From: Pseudomonas graminis
Lineage (GTDB): Bacteria > Pseudomonadota > Gammaproteobacteria > Pseudomonadales > Pseudomonadaceae
Assembly: GCF_900111735.1 (NCBI RefSeq)
Contig: NZ_FOHW01000041.1
Span: forward strand, 1-44,090
Length of the DNA: 44,090 nucleotides
Direction of reading: 5' to 3'
Below, piece by piece: positions 36,801 through 44,077 of this stretch. Position 1 is the first letter of the stretch; every line of letters starts with the position of its first letter. The position numbers were made by a program, and so were the translations under genes. The notes beneath the pieces were generated by a model. The model was not told where the DNA came from. It saw only the letters and a program-made list of their open reading frames with translations, and did no database searches.

Positions 36801-38425
36801 TAATCGGTGCCGGTGAACGAGACGGTCGGGGCGTCATTGACGGCGACGACGTGCACGATACTGGTGGCCGGTGCGGAGTCGTTCTGGCCGTCGTTGACGG
36901 TCACAGTGATGGTGCGATCCGCGACGCTCGGGTCTTCGCTGCTGTTCTGGAAGGTGATCGACTTGATCACGGCTTCGTATTCGGCAGCGGTGGCCGCGCC
37001 CGTCAGGGTCAGTACGATCTGGCCATTGACGGTGGCGGTGCTGACCGCGATGTTCGTGTTCGGGCTGCCCACCACCAGGGTGTCGGCGTCCTGAGGGTTG
37101 GTCAGGGTGACTTTCGCGCCTTGCAGGTTCGGGCTGTCGGCGTCGGTGACGGTCAACTGGTCGGCGATCGATACGCCAGCCTGGCCTTCGGTGAAGGTGG
37201 TTTCGCTGTTGGTGCCGTTAGCGCCGCCATTCGGATCGACAACCGGCAGAGCATCGTTGTCGATGATGGTGGTAGTGACGCTGCCGTTGGTAGCGCTGAC
37301 AGCGACGTTCTCGAAGTTGCCGCCGCTGATGGCGCCGATCGCCACGGTGACGTTTTCAACGCCTTCCGGGATCGTGTCATTAAGGGTGTTCAGGTCAAAG
37401 GTGACGCTGCTGCTGTTGGCAGGGATCTTCACGCTGACCACTTGCGTGTAGTCGGTGCCGTTGGTCGCGGTGCCGCTGTAGGTCAGGTTGATCGTGACTT
37501 CGGTCTGCGCCGGGTTGCTCAACGTAATGGTGTACGTGGCGGCCTGGCCTTCAATCACCGACTGGGTGCCGGTGATGCTGGCAATGGTGGTGTCGATGGT
37601 GTCGGTGATGGTGGTCACCGCCGGCGTCGGATCGGTCGTCACGACCAGGCCGCCACCGCCCGTTGTGCCAGTGATGGTCGTGCTGATAACTGAAGGGTCG
37701 ATGTACGGCGTGTTGTTGTCAGCCACTTGAACAGTGGTAGAGCCCGACGTGTCGCCGCCACGAATGACGATGGTCGACCCGTTGGACAGGGTAATGGTCA
37801 GGTCCGATGTCGGGGCCTGCGTGACGTTTGCCGTGTACACCAGCGCGCCGCCGGCTTCGGTCAGCGTCTGGGTGGCGGTCAGTGTCAGGGTGCCCGTTGG
37901 CTGAGGAGCGGCGGCGTTGCCATTGCCGTTGTCGATCGGCAGGCCGTTGCTCAGCGTAGGAGGCGGCACAGCCGTCGTCCCCAGACCGTTGGTCGGGAAG
38001 CCGATGGTCGGATCCACTTCGCCCGCCGTCTCGGTGAGCATCACCACGCTGTGGCCGCCGCCTGCGTTGCCGCCATCACCTGGGGCTGCTTGCGGACCTG
38101 CTGCAGTGGCTTCGAGGTCTTTGGTCGGGTCGGCGCCGGCGGCGATGGCCTGCTGCAGTTCAGCAACGGACGGTGCCGCTTGCGCGGTGGCTTCGGCAAG
38201 GTTGGTGGTAGAAGCCGGTGCGTCTGCGCTCCACTGGCTGTCACGGCCAATGTCCAATTGACGGCCATCAGCAAGCTGCAGCGTGACTGCGCCTCCCGGG
38301 CCTGTCACAAGCTGCTCGCCGGTGAACAACCGGTCACCCTCGATGAGCACACGACGAATCCCTTCCGGGGAAACTGCGACTACCTGGCCAACAATGCTTT
38401 TGACGATGGCAACAACACTGCTCAT
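27872..38425 (-). CDS. lapA: LapA-type giant biofilm adhesin
   Basis: 3517 residues exported by type I secretion. N-terminus: a retention module (about 1-106) that plugs the outer-membrane pore, then the LapG site TAAG (107-110). Next come a Calx-beta-like domain (about 285-390), diverged and then regular cadherin-like repeats of three types up to about residue 2650, a PA14-like possible sugar-binding domain (about 2670-2810), a VWA domain with the MIDAS motif DSSGSMG (about 3030-3200), RTX repeats such as GGNGNDILFGQGGNDVLVGG (two clusters, about 3300-3420) and a C-terminal T1SS signal region. There is no Sec signal, as expected. The start at 38425 has GGAG 12 bp upstream. At 3517 residues it is shorter than LapA of P. 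fluorescens Pf0-1 (about 5200) and its repeat set seems different. It is convergent with lapD and divergent from lapEBC. Confidence 0.95.
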   Translation of the reverse strand: MSSVVAIVKSIVGQVVAVSPEGIRRVLIEGDRLFTGEQLVTGPGGAVTLQLADGRQLDIGRDSQWSADAPASTTNLAEATAQAAPSVAELQQAIAAGADPTKDLEATAAGPQAAPGDGGNAGGGHSVVMLTETAGEVDPTIGFPTNGLGTTAVPPPTLSNGLPIDNGNGNAAAPQPTGTLTLTATQTLTEAGGALVYTANVTQAPTSDLTITLSNGSTIVIRGGDTSGSTTVQVADNNTPYIDPSVISTTITGTTGGGGLVVTTDPTPAVTTITDTIDTTIASITGTQSVIEGQAATYTITLSNPAQTEVTINLTYSGTATNGTDYTQVVSVKIPANSSSVTFDLNTLNDTIPEGVENVTVAIGAISGGNFENVAVSATNGSVTTTIIDNDALPVVDPNGGANGTNSETTFTEGQAGVSIADQLTVTDADSPNLQGAKVTLTNPQDADTLVVGSPNTNIAVSTATVNGQIVLTLTGAATAAEYEAVIKSITFQNSSEDPSVADRTITVTVNDGQNDSAPATSIVHVVAVNDAPTVSFTGTDYVENGAPQALVNNLQIGDVDGGQLSGAKITVTGVQAEDLIASPSFQGGNSGTTASGISYTLGNDANGNVVIQLNGNASIADYTTLINSITYANSSDAPVTTPRGVTIEVTDVDTHGTNNLTGSATGEVAITPVNDAPTVIDASGNGDEDTIIAVKLTGADVDGTIDHFNLVSLAANGTFYADAAGTQALTSLSNIAATANGATIYFKPDANWAGDTNFTYTAVDNQGQPAGAPANGIINVTPVADAPIVTVADAQGNEDSAIKINVGTALVDTDGSESLGPFVVSGIPVGAVLTDGTHSYTSIPTGDGAVYINGWDLTNLTITPPKDFNGPITLQVSSTSTESANKDSATTIQSLTVNVTPVNDGPAVNFDSVTYTENGAPIALVNNFSITDIDSTQLSSAKITLTGIQAEDLVVSQYYKGGTTGLTDLGITYTLSNDANGNIVIDLTGNASVANYETLIKSLTYADNSENPSTVPRGVSISVTDLDANGTTNLTASHDGQINVIAVNDAPTVNAALGQGNEDTAIAVKLTGADVDGTIDHFNLATMAEHGKFYADAAGTQELTNLSNIAASNNSATIYFKPDANWAGDTNFTYTAVDDQNVPAGAPANGIINVTPVADAPIVTVADAQGNEDSAIKLNVSTALVDTDGSESLGPFVVSGIPVGAVLTDGTHSYTSIPTGDGAVYINGWDLTNLTITPPKDFNGLINLQVSSTSTESANKDSATTIQSLTVNVGAVNDAPTVTFTNPDYVENGAPQALVSNLQIGDVDSAQLSSAKITLTGIQAEDLIVSQYYKGGTDGTTGTTDLGISYTLSNDANGNIVIDLTGKASIADYTTLINSITYANSSDNPITTPRGVTIEVTDVDANGTNNLSGSATGQIDVTAVNDAPVVNAASGSGNEDTTIAVKLSGSDVDGTIGHFNLVSAPANGTFYSDAAGTQPLTNLTNITASNNGATIYFKPDANWAGDTNFTYTAVDNQNLPAGNTATGTINVTPVADAPIVTVTNAQGNEDSAIKLDLSAALVDTDGSESLGPVIVGGIPVGAVLSDGNGHSYTSIPVSEGGDGEAYLTGWNLSTLTITPPKDFNGSFNLQVSSTSTESANKDSATTIQSLTVNVAPVNDAPVVNFDSTTYTENGAPMAIVKDFSITDVDSTELTSAKITLTGIQAEDLIVSQYYKGGSDGTTGTTDLGISYKLSNDADGNIVIDLTGKASVANYETLIKSITYADNSENPSTAPRGVTIAVTDADANGTNNLTVVHDSQMNMIAVNDAPVVNAASGQGNEDTTIAVKLSGSDVDGTIDHFNLVNTPANGTFYSDAAGTQPLTNLSNIAASNNGATIYFKPDANWAGDTNFTYTAVDDQNLPAGAPANGIINVTPVADAPIVTVTNAQGDEDSAIKLDLSAALVDTDGSESLGPVIVGGIPVGAVLSDGNGHSYTSIPVSEGGDGEAYLTGWNLSTLTITPPKDFNGSFDLQVSSTSTEGANKDSATTTQSLTVNVASVNDAPVVDNATGKGNEDTTIAVKLTGSDVDGTIDHFNLVNTPANGTFYSDAAGTQPLTGTTSITATNNGATIYFKPDANWNGSTPFTYTAVDNLGTASTTPATGTITVTPINDAPVVNFGSITYTENGAATPIVKDFSITDVDSTELSSAKITLTGIQAEDLIVSQYYKGGADGTTGTTDLGISYKLSNDANGNIFIDLTGKASVADYETLIKSITYADNSNNPSTTPRGVTIAVTDVDANGTNNLTVVHDSKVNVIAVNDAPVVDNATGKGNEDTTIAVKLTGSDVDGTIDHFTLVNTPANGTFYSDAAGTQPLTGTTSITATNNGATIYFKPDANWNGSTPFTYTAVDNQGTASTTPATGTITVTPVNDAPVVNFGSITYTENGAATPIVKDFSITDVDSTQLSSAKITLTGIQAEDLIVSQYYKDSNSGDTGLGIKYTLTNDADGTIYINLTGKASIANYETVIKSITYADSSNNPSTTPRGVTIAVTDVDANGTNNQTVVHDSQVNVIAVNDAPVTKSASAAGDEDTTIAVKLTGSDVDGKVDHFNLVDMAAHGTFYADAAGKVALTSLSNIAAVGNAATVYFKPAADWAGSTSFTYKAVDNQGKADSTPATGTISVAPVADQPLVTLGSGVVQSTGLVKDVYVGTLKNMGTDGNGANESTIKAGFNTTVDPTTHTVASGAQDSSVSVGTGTKLSGLMYMEAGHTYTFSGTADDSLLITVGGQTAANATWGAGGKIQSAGFTPTESGYYTLDIYHYNQAGPGSYNINLVDKNVGTGATQTVALNGSNVLLFATVDDLKASGLNVSPLHEGTVGSGEGYYTGYELNHGTEGAAIKLSPVKAVFGDSLDGSETHVTTLSGGAPAGSILTDAAGHTATVTTHVENGKTVMDTIDVSKFDLSTLSITTPDYFSGKFTLNVTATATEATVPGVPSAVASASDSKAITVTVESQTYKSSEGLAGTDPTPINGTTGGDIIVGDVSGTTIVQGKSYNIAFIVDSSGSMGKNLDTAKTQLQSVFEKLANGAQTANAGKINVLLVDFDTNVRSTVAVDMSDKAAAMKTLSAALAGMTSGGTTNYEDPFKTTANWFAGLNSSNPTGENRTYFITDGEPNVYQNTSTVLGKVNGSDFTLAMALVTWKEKTTYEINGKTVITGDGTVYDASGKWAGVLTSHADGKGGKEYSLTSPEMNGSQAVITDADTGYALLLKQSPTIEAIGLGSGVKTATLDRYDSDHHSLNNVNADDLAKAVLGDQKTIAPGSDTLNGGDGNDILFGDLITFNNQGGITALKAFAADTLHVNVSTIDDKTLHSFVTSHIDQVADLAGKSSTSLDGNDTLLGGNGNDILFGQGGNDVLVGGKGNDILFGGAGADTFTWKAGDTNSGGVDVIKDFNKDAGDRIDLRDLLQGEDTDTLSKYLQVSNDGHDTILQVSTTGQFASNVTAAAAATTADVHIKVEGVTWSNAMVNSLVSGADPTIKVDHH
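30600..36800 (-). repeat. Intragenic modular repeats of lapA (A/B/C modules)
   Basis: Three module types recur. A (DVDGTIDHFNLV, seven copies), B (DTDGSESLGP, four copies) and C (SAKITLTGIQAEDLI, six copies plus a diverged one). Read from the N-terminus the order is C, then ABC three times, AB, AC, AC, A. At DNA level the B modules share TCTTTCGGCG at 32415, 33558, 34701 and 35823 (spacing 1143, 1143 and 1122 bp). The AC units repeat with a 774-bp offset (TCGCTGCACCG at 31147 and 31921). Neighbouring copies are nearly identical in nucleotide sequence, which indicates recent duplication or gene conversion. Confidence 0.9.
38096..38107 (-). other. LapG cleavage site in LapA (TAAG)
   Basis: The codons for residues 107-110 of the adhesin read Thr-Ala-Ala-Gly. 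In P. fluorescens Pf0-1, LapG cuts LapA at the di-alanine at 108-109, and here the motif sits at the same residue numbers. Cleavage would remove the retention module and free the adhesin. Confidence 0.9.
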
Positions 38426-38827
38426 GGGGGTGACTCTCCGAAATTACCGTTCAGTTGGTATCCATCATGCTGACCGGCCTTAACTAACGCCGCTTCATAC
38501 TGGGATACGTAAAAAATTCGCATTTGTTTCGATGCCAGATAACAAGTTAGGGAACTTACTAAGTTGCTCATAATCTGGCGTCAATTTATCAACAGCAGGT
38601 CGGCACCGGAATTAACTTTCTGCCAAAGTATTGACCTATTCGGCGACATCCTAAACAATCGCTTCCGTAATGTCACATTGATATTTGATGAGATCGCGTA
38701 TTTCTGCAGTGTGATCGCAAGCGCCCTTCAGAACACTCTCGAAACGATCACTTCAATGGCCATTTTTACGATGCGGCAGTGTGTATTGCTGCGTTTTGAA
38801 CAAGTACGTTCTCGGGAAACCACCAAA
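38426..38827. promoter_or_regulatory. Divergent lapA-lapE control region
   Basis: 402 bp, AT-richer than its flanks, between the lapA start (minus) and the chosen lapE start (plus). It must hold both promoters. TTGACC at 38631 followed by TAAACA at 38652 is a weak sigma-70-like candidate for lapE. The FleQ-like site at 38580-38593 lies 155 bp upstream of the lapA start codon. The lapE reading frame is open across part of this region but lacks a signal peptide there. Confidence 0.6.
38580..38593 (-). promoter_or_regulatory. FleQ-box-like site
   Basis: On the minus strand GTTGATAAATTGAC, compared with the FleQ consensus GTCANTAAATTGAC as I recall it: the whole TAAATTGAC half matches, and the differences are at positions 3 and 4. 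FleQ is a c-di-GMP-responsive regulator known to control lapA in P. putida and P. fluorescens. The position between lapA and lapEBC would allow joint control. Confidence 0.6.
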
Positions 38828-40177
38828 ATGCGTAAGCACCTCTTCACTGCTGTACCCCTTATCCTTTGTGCCGGCTTCGTTCAGGCTCAGACCCTGCAGT
38901 CCGCCATGCAGAAAGCCATGGACGAACATCCCGAGGTGCAGGCCGGCATCAATGCCCGTATCGCCCAGGACTACGCGCTCCGCGCTGCGAGAGGCGGCTA
39001 CCTGCCGCGTGTCGACGTCACGGCTGGCTACGGCCGGGCCGGTTCCGATACGCCAAGCACCCGTGCCTCGACCGGTCGTCACGACTACCAGACGCTGGAC
39101 CGCGGCGAGTCCGCCATCCGCCTTCAGCAGATGCTGTTTGATGGCTTTGCAACAAGTAACGAAGTTGCGCGTCAACAAGCCACCGCCAATTCCCGGGCAT
39201 ACTCGCTGTTAAATACAACCGAACGTACCGCGTTGACTGTTGCGCAGGTCTATCTGGATGTTCTTACCCAGCGTGAAATGGTTCGGCTGGCTGAAGAGAA
39301 CCTGAAGAGTCACGAACGTATTTACGACCAAATCAAACTTCGCACTTCCCGCGGCGTGGGTCGTATGGCCGATATGGACCAGGCCGATGCCCGTCTGGCA
39401 CAGGCTCGTAACAACCTGATCACCGAACAAACCAACCTGGCCGACGCACAAACCAATTACTTGAGTGCCGTTGGTCTGGAAGCTGATCAACTTGAAGCAC
39501 CGTCGCCGTTCGCGATGATGCCTGCCGATCTGAACGAAGCCCGCCGCCAGATGCTGGAAAACAGCCCGGTGCTGCGCTCGGCCGAAGCCGACATCGTTGC
39601 CGCTGAAAAGCAGTACACCTCGGCTCAGTCCAATTACTACCCGCGTTTCGATGCAGAACTGGGCCGCAATGCCGATAACAACATTGGCGGCGACGAAGGC
39701 CACAACAATGGCTGGGAAGCCATGGTCCGCATGCGCTTCAACCTGTACGCCGGTGGCAGCAACAAGGCCGACCTGCAATCGAAGTCGTACCTGTCGAGCC
39801 AGGCACTGGATATCCGCAACAACGCACTGCGTCAGTTGAACGAAGAACTGGGCCTGGCCTGGAACGCCTACAACAACGCCAATGCCCAGGTGCCGATCGC
39901 TCAGCAGTACGTCGAGCGGGCCAACAGTGTGCGTACCTCTTACCAGCAGCAATTCAGTCTGGGAGAGCGTACCCTGCTCGACCTTCTCGACAGCGAGAAC
40001 GAGTTGTTCACCGCGCAACAGCGTCTGGTGCAGCTGAAAAACCTGCAGACGTACACCCAGTACCGCATCAAGGCGGACATGGGCACATTGCTGAAAAGCC
40101 AGGGCGTCGTAGCGCCGATGGCATCGGTTGTGCAGAACGATGTCAAACCGACCGTTCAGCTGCCGGGCATGAACTGA
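38828..40177 (+). CDS. lapE: LapE, TolC-like outer-membrane channel for LapA
   Basis: 449 residues from the ATG at 38828, chosen because it gives a clean signal peptide (MRKHLFTAVPLILCAGFVQA) with GGGAAA just upstream; the frame is open back to 38564 but that part is not signal-like. TolC signatures: ESAIRLQQMLFDGFATSNEV and VRMRFNLYAGGSNKADLQ as paired strand regions, with helical repeats between. LapE is the pore in which the LapA retention module is thought to stay anchored until LapG cuts. It is the first gene of lapEBC, with lapB starting 49 bp downstream. Paralogous to the channel at 21901-23292 but distinct. Confidence 0.93.
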   Translation: MRKHLFTAVPLILCAGFVQAQTLQSAMQKAMDEHPEVQAGINARIAQDYALRAARGGYLPRVDVTAGYGRAGSDTPSTRASTGRHDYQTLDRGESAIRLQQMLFDGFATSNEVARQQATANSRAYSLLNTTERTALTVAQVYLDVLTQREMVRLAEENLKSHERIYDQIKLRTSRGVGRMADMDQADARLAQARNNLITEQTNLADAQTNYLSAVGLEADQLEAPSPFAMMPADLNEARRQMLENSPVLRSAEADIVAAEKQYTSAQSNYYPRFDAELGRNADNNIGGDEGHNNGWEAMVRMRFNLYAGGSNKADLQSKSYLSSQALDIRNNALRQLNEELGLAWNAYNNANAQVPIAQQYVERANSVRTSYQQQFSLGERTLLDLLDSENELFTAQQRLVQLKNLQTYTQYRIKADMGTLLKSQGVVAPMASVVQNDVKPTVQLPGMN

Positions 40178-40226
40178 TTCTTGACGGAGTCAGCTTCTTT
40201 TAATCGTTAAGAAAGAGAGTGTCAGC

Positions 40227-42380
40227 GTGGACTTGGAATTACCTTCGGCTCAATTAGGTCATGATCCACGCAGCCAGCACGACGATCCGTTACTCGACGG
40301 GCTGCTGACACTCTGCGCCCTGCACCACAAGCCAGCGAGCCGGGCGATGCTGACCACCGGTCTGCCATTGCCCGACCAACGCCTGAGCCCGGATCTGTTG
40401 CCTCGCGCCGCAGCCCGGGCCGGCTTGCAGGGGCGTTTGCTGCAACGCAAGCTCACCCAGATTCCCGAGATCGCCTTGCCCGCCTTGCTGCTCCTGAAAG
40501 AAGGGCGCTCTGCCGTTCTGCTCGGTTGGGAGGGTGAGTCTGCCCGCCTGCTGATCAGCGAAAGCAACGGTGGCGAAGTGCTGATCGAAACCGAAGCGCT
40601 GGCGCAGGATTACAGCGGTCGGGTGTTTTTCGCACAGCCGCAGCATAAATTTGACGTAACCCAGGGCTCGCTCATCCCGCGCGCTCGCTCCTGGTTCAAA
40701 GACACACTCAAGCTGTCTCGCTGGCTTTACGTCGACGCGATCGCTGCCAGCTTCGTGATCAACCTGATCGCGCTGGCTACCCCTCTTTTTGTCATGAACG
40801 TCTACGACCGTGTCGTGCCCAACCAGGCCACCGCAACCTTGTGGGTGCTGGCGACCGGTATCTGTGGCGCGTTCCTGTTTGACCTTTTGCTCAAGGGCCT
40901 GCGCAGTCTGTGCCTGGATCTGGCCGGCAAGAAAACCGACCTGATCATTTCCGCCACGCTGTTCGAGCGAATCGTCGGCATGGCGATGAAATTTCGCCCG
41001 GCGCGGGTCGGCAGCTATGCCCAGAACATCCATGAGTTCCAGGGCATGCGTGACTTCCTCACCTCGCTGACCCTGACCAGCCTCATCGACCTGCCGTTCA
41101 CGTTGATCATCCTGTTGGTGATCGCGCTGCTGGGCGGGCATCTGGTGTGGATTCCCATCATTGCCTTCCCGCTGGCGCTGGGCATCGGCCATTTCCTGCA
41201 AAAACCGCTGACCTCCACCCTTGAGCGCACCATGGCGCTGGGGGCCGAGCGTCAGTCGAGCCTGATCGAAACCCTCGCCGGCCTCGATGCAGTGAAGGTC
41301 AACAACGCTGAAAGCGAGCGTCAGTACCAGTGGGAGCACACCATCGGCACGCTCAGCCGCCTGGAACTGCGGGTCAAAGTGCTTTCCGGTCTCGCCATGA
41401 ACATCACCCTGCTGATTCAGCAACTGGCCGGCGTGGCGATGATCTGTTTTGGCGTCTACATGATCATGGACGGCGTCCTCAGCATGGGCGGCCTGGTGGC
41501 GTGCTACATGCTCAGCGGTCGCGCTCTGGGCCCGTTGGCGCAACTGTCCGGTCTGCTGACCCGTTATCAGCAAGCCAAAGTGACCATGGTGTCGGTCGAT
41601 CAGATGATGGAGCTGCCGCAGGAGCGCAACTTCGATGAGCGTCCGCTCAGCCGTCAGGTCCTGCAGGGCGCCATGGAATTCCGCAACCTGGAATTCACGT
41701 ACCCGAACCAGCAGAACCTGGCGCTGCGCAACATCAATCTGGTGATCCGCCCGGGCGAGAAGGTCGGCATCATCGGCCGTAGCGGTTCAGGCAAAAGCTC
41801 CCTGGCCAAGCTGCTGGTCGGTTTGTATCAGCCGGACGAAGGCTCGCTGCTGGTGGATGGCGTCGACATTCGCCAGATCGACGTCAGTGAAGTGCGCCAC
41901 AACATTGGTTACGTTGCCCAGGACATTCAACTGTTGTCCGGCACGCTGCGCGACAACCTGATTTCCGGCGCGCGTTACGTGGATGACGAGATGGTGCTGC
42001 AGGCTGCTGAACTGGCCGGCGTGCATGAATTCGCCAGCCTGCATCCCCAGGGCTACGAGCTGCAAGTGGGTGAGCGCGGGCAGAATCTGTCCGGTGGTCA
42101 GCGGCAGAACGTCGCCCTGGCGCGGGCCTTGTTGCTCGATCCGCCGATTCTGTTGCTCGACGAACCCACCAGCGCCATGGACAACACCGGCGAAGAACGT
42201 TTGAAGCAGCGCCTGTTTGGCGTTATCGAGAAAAAGACCGTGATTCTTGTGACACACCGAGCTTCGTTGCTCAGCCTGGTTGATCGCCTGGTGGTCATCG
42301 ACCGCGGCCAGATCGTGGCCGACGGCCCGAAAGCCGCCGTTATGGAAGCGTTGAAGAAGGGGCAGATCAGTGTTGCTTAA
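40227..42380 (+). CDS. lapB: LapB, type I secretion ATPase for LapA
   Basis: 717 residues, starting at GTG 40227 with AGAGAG upstream. N-terminal C39-peptidase-like domain (about 20-140) without the catalytic Cys, as in adhesin exporters, where it binds but does not cut the substrate. Six-helix membrane domain (about 165-440, with FVMNVYDRVVPNQA). ATPase domain with Walker A GRSGSGKSS (about 516-524), YVAQDIQLLSGT, LSGGQRQN (about 620) and LLLDEPTSAMD (about 643). It drives LapA across the inner membrane. The C39-like domain clearly separates it from the exporter ATPase at 18781. It overlaps lapC by 11 bp. Confidence 0.95.
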   Translation: MDLELPSAQLGHDPRSQHDDPLLDGLLTLCALHHKPASRAMLTTGLPLPDQRLSPDLLPRAAARAGLQGRLLQRKLTQIPEIALPALLLLKEGRSAVLLGWEGESARLLISESNGGEVLIETEALAQDYSGRVFFAQPQHKFDVTQGSLIPRARSWFKDTLKLSRWLYVDAIAASFVINLIALATPLFVMNVYDRVVPNQATATLWVLATGICGAFLFDLLLKGLRSLCLDLAGKKTDLIISATLFERIVGMAMKFRPARVGSYAQNIHEFQGMRDFLTSLTLTSLIDLPFTLIILLVIALLGGHLVWIPIIAFPLALGIGHFLQKPLTSTLERTMALGAERQSSLIETLAGLDAVKVNNAESERQYQWEHTIGTLSRLELRVKVLSGLAMNITLLIQQLAGVAMICFGVYMIMDGVLSMGGLVACYMLSGRALGPLAQLSGLLTRYQQAKVTMVSVDQMMELPQERNFDERPLSRQVLQGAMEFRNLEFTYPNQQNLALRNINLVIRPGEKVGIIGRSGSGKSSLAKLLVGLYQPDEGSLLVDGVDIRQIDVSEVRHNIGYVAQDIQLLSGTLRDNLISGARYVDDEMVLQAAELAGVHEFASLHPQGYELQVGERGQNLSGGQRQNVALARALLLDPPILLLDEPTSAMDNTGEERLKQRLFGVIEKKTVILVTHRASLLSLVDRLVVIDRGQIVADGPKAAVMEALKKGQISVA

Positions 42381-43743
42381 GTCAGGTCAAAACTCCGGTG
42401 GCGGCATCTTCGGCTACTTCAAGGGCTCGCCTTCGCTGGAAGGCCAGGCGCTGCCCGAAGTCAAAAAGGCATTGGTGGACGACGCTCCGCGCATCGTGCG
42501 CCTGACCATTTGGGCCGTGATCCTGTTCTTCGTGTTCTTGCTGGTCTGGGCGAACTACGCCGTGATCGATGAAGTGACGAAGGGCGAGGGCAAGGCCATT
42601 CCGTCGACCAAGATCCAGAAGATCCAGAACCTGGAGGGCGGCATCGTTGCGCAGATCTACGCCCATGACGGCCAGATCGTCGACGCTGGCGCCCCGCTGA
42701 TTCGTCTCGACGACACCCGTTTTGCGTCCAACGTTGGTGAGACAGAGGCTGATCGTCTGGCCATGCAGCTGCGCGTTGAGCGCCTGAGCGCCGAGGTCGA
42801 TGATCGTCCGCTGAACATCAGCGCTGAAGCGCGCAAGTTGGTGCCGAATCAGGCGTCCAACGAAGAGTCCCTGTACAAGAGCCGCCGTCAGCAACTGGTG
42901 GACGAAGTGGGTGGTTTGCAGCAGCAGTTGATTCAACGGCAGCAAGAGTTGCGCGAATTTGCTTCCAAGCAGGAGCAATACCGCAGCAGCCTGGGCCTGT
43001 TGCGCCAGGAGATCGGCATGTCCGAGCCGTTGGTGTCCCAGGGCGCGGTGTCGCCGGTGGACATCCTGCGACTGAAACGCTCTGAGGTCGAAACCCGTGG
43101 TCAGCTGGACGGCACCACCCTGGCAATCCCCCGCGCACAAGCGGCGATTGCCGAAGTGCAGCGCAAGATCGATGAGACCCGTGGCAAATTCCGCAGCGAC
43201 GCGCTGACGCAACTGAACGAGGCGCGCACCAACCTTTCGAAGGCGCAGTCGACGGCCAAGGGCCTTGAAGACCGCGTCAACCGTACGATGGTGACGTCGC
43301 CGGTGCGCGGCGTGGTCAAGCAGATGCTGGTCAACACCGTCGGCGGCGTGATTCAGCCGGGCAGCGACATCGCCGAAGTGGTGCCGCTGGATGACACGCT
43401 GTTGGTAGAAGCGCGCATTCGCCCGCAAGACATTGCCTTCCTGCACCCGGGGCAGGAAGCGATGATCAAGTTCACGGCCTACGACTACACGATTTATGGC
43501 GGGCTGAAAGGCAAGCTGGAGCAGATCGGCGCTGACACCATCCAGGACGAAGAGAAGAAGAACACCTTCTACGTGATCAAACTGCGCACCGACCGCAGCC
43601 ACCTCGGCACCGATGAGCATCCGCTGCTGATCATCCCCGGCATGGTCGCCTCGGTGGACATCATTACCGGCAAGAAAACCATCCTGAGCTACCTGCTCAA
43701 ACCTGTCCTCAAAGCCCGCGCCGAGGCATTGCACGAGCGTTGA
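42370..43743 (+). CDS. lapC: LapC, membrane fusion protein for LapA secretion
   Basis: 457 residues from a GTG at 42370 with AAGGGG 8 bp upstream. A cytoplasmic N-terminus is followed by one membrane segment (about 40-62, LTIWAVILFFVFLLVWANYA), lipoyl half-motif NLEGGIVAQIYAHDGQIVDAG, a long coiled hairpin (about 115-315) and VTSPVRGVVKQMLVNTVGGV. HlyD family; it links LapB to LapE. It is the last gene of lapEBC and is followed within 25 bp by REP pairs, which may stabilise the mRNA end. Confidence 0.95.
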   Translation: MLLKSGQNSGGGIFGYFKGSPSLEGQALPEVKKALVDDAPRIVRLTIWAVILFFVFLLVWANYAVIDEVTKGEGKAIPSTKIQKIQNLEGGIVAQIYAHDGQIVDAGAPLIRLDDTRFASNVGETEADRLAMQLRVERLSAEVDDRPLNISAEARKLVPNQASNEESLYKSRRQQLVDEVGGLQQQLIQRQQELREFASKQEQYRSSLGLLRQEIGMSEPLVSQGAVSPVDILRLKRSEVETRGQLDGTTLAIPRAQAAIAEVQRKIDETRGKFRSDALTQLNEARTNLSKAQSTAKGLEDRVNRTMVTSPVRGVVKQMLVNTVGGVIQPGSDIAEVVPLDDTLLVEARIRPQDIAFLHPGQEAMIKFTAYDYTIYGGLKGKLEQIGADTIQDEEKKNTFYVIKLRTDRSHLGTDEHPLLIIPGMVASVDIITGKKTILSYLLKPVLKARAEALHER

Positions 43744-43767
43744 TGGCAGAGGGCCGCGTGCTTTTTT

Positions 43768-44077
43768 GTGGGACCGGCTTTAGCCGGGAAAGCGTCAGGT
43801 GTCACACCGAAAATCTAATGGTGCTGATACCGGCCTTTTCCCGGCTAAAGCCGGTCCCACTGACACGCCGCACGCTCGTAGGACCGGCTTCAGCCGGGAA
43901 AGCGTCAGGCGTGACATCGCAAATGTATGGTTGTTCTCGCGGGCCTCTTCCCGGCTAAAGCCAGTCCTACAGACCGCGCACCTCGTGGGACCGGCTTCAG
44001 CCGGGAAGGCGTCAGGCGTGACACCGCAAATCTGATGGTGTTTGAACTGACCTCTTCCCGGCTAAAGCCGGTCCCAC
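43768..44077. repeat. Three REP pairs downstream of lapC
   Basis: Forward REPs start at 43768, 43878 and 43985 (spacing 110 and 107 bp), each with an inverted partner ending at 43860, 43970 and 44077. The sequence family (GGACCGGCTTCAGCCGGGAA) is the same as at 1-320, but the spacers differ. There is no gene from 43744 to 44090. Confidence 0.9.

Noticed and set aside
32390..37693. 1767-codon open plus-strand frame antisense to lapA, with two more (27719-30748 and 30797-32335)
   Set aside because: They are shadows of lapA: its repeated modules and codon bias keep the opposite frame free of stops. The translations are repetitive Val/Gly/Arg/Asp-rich strings with no recognisable domain, while the minus strand encodes a coherent adhesin.
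42382..43734. 450-codon minus-strand frame opposite lapC
   Set aside because: Shadow of lapC, whose HlyD-family motifs are clear; the antisense translation resembles no protein.
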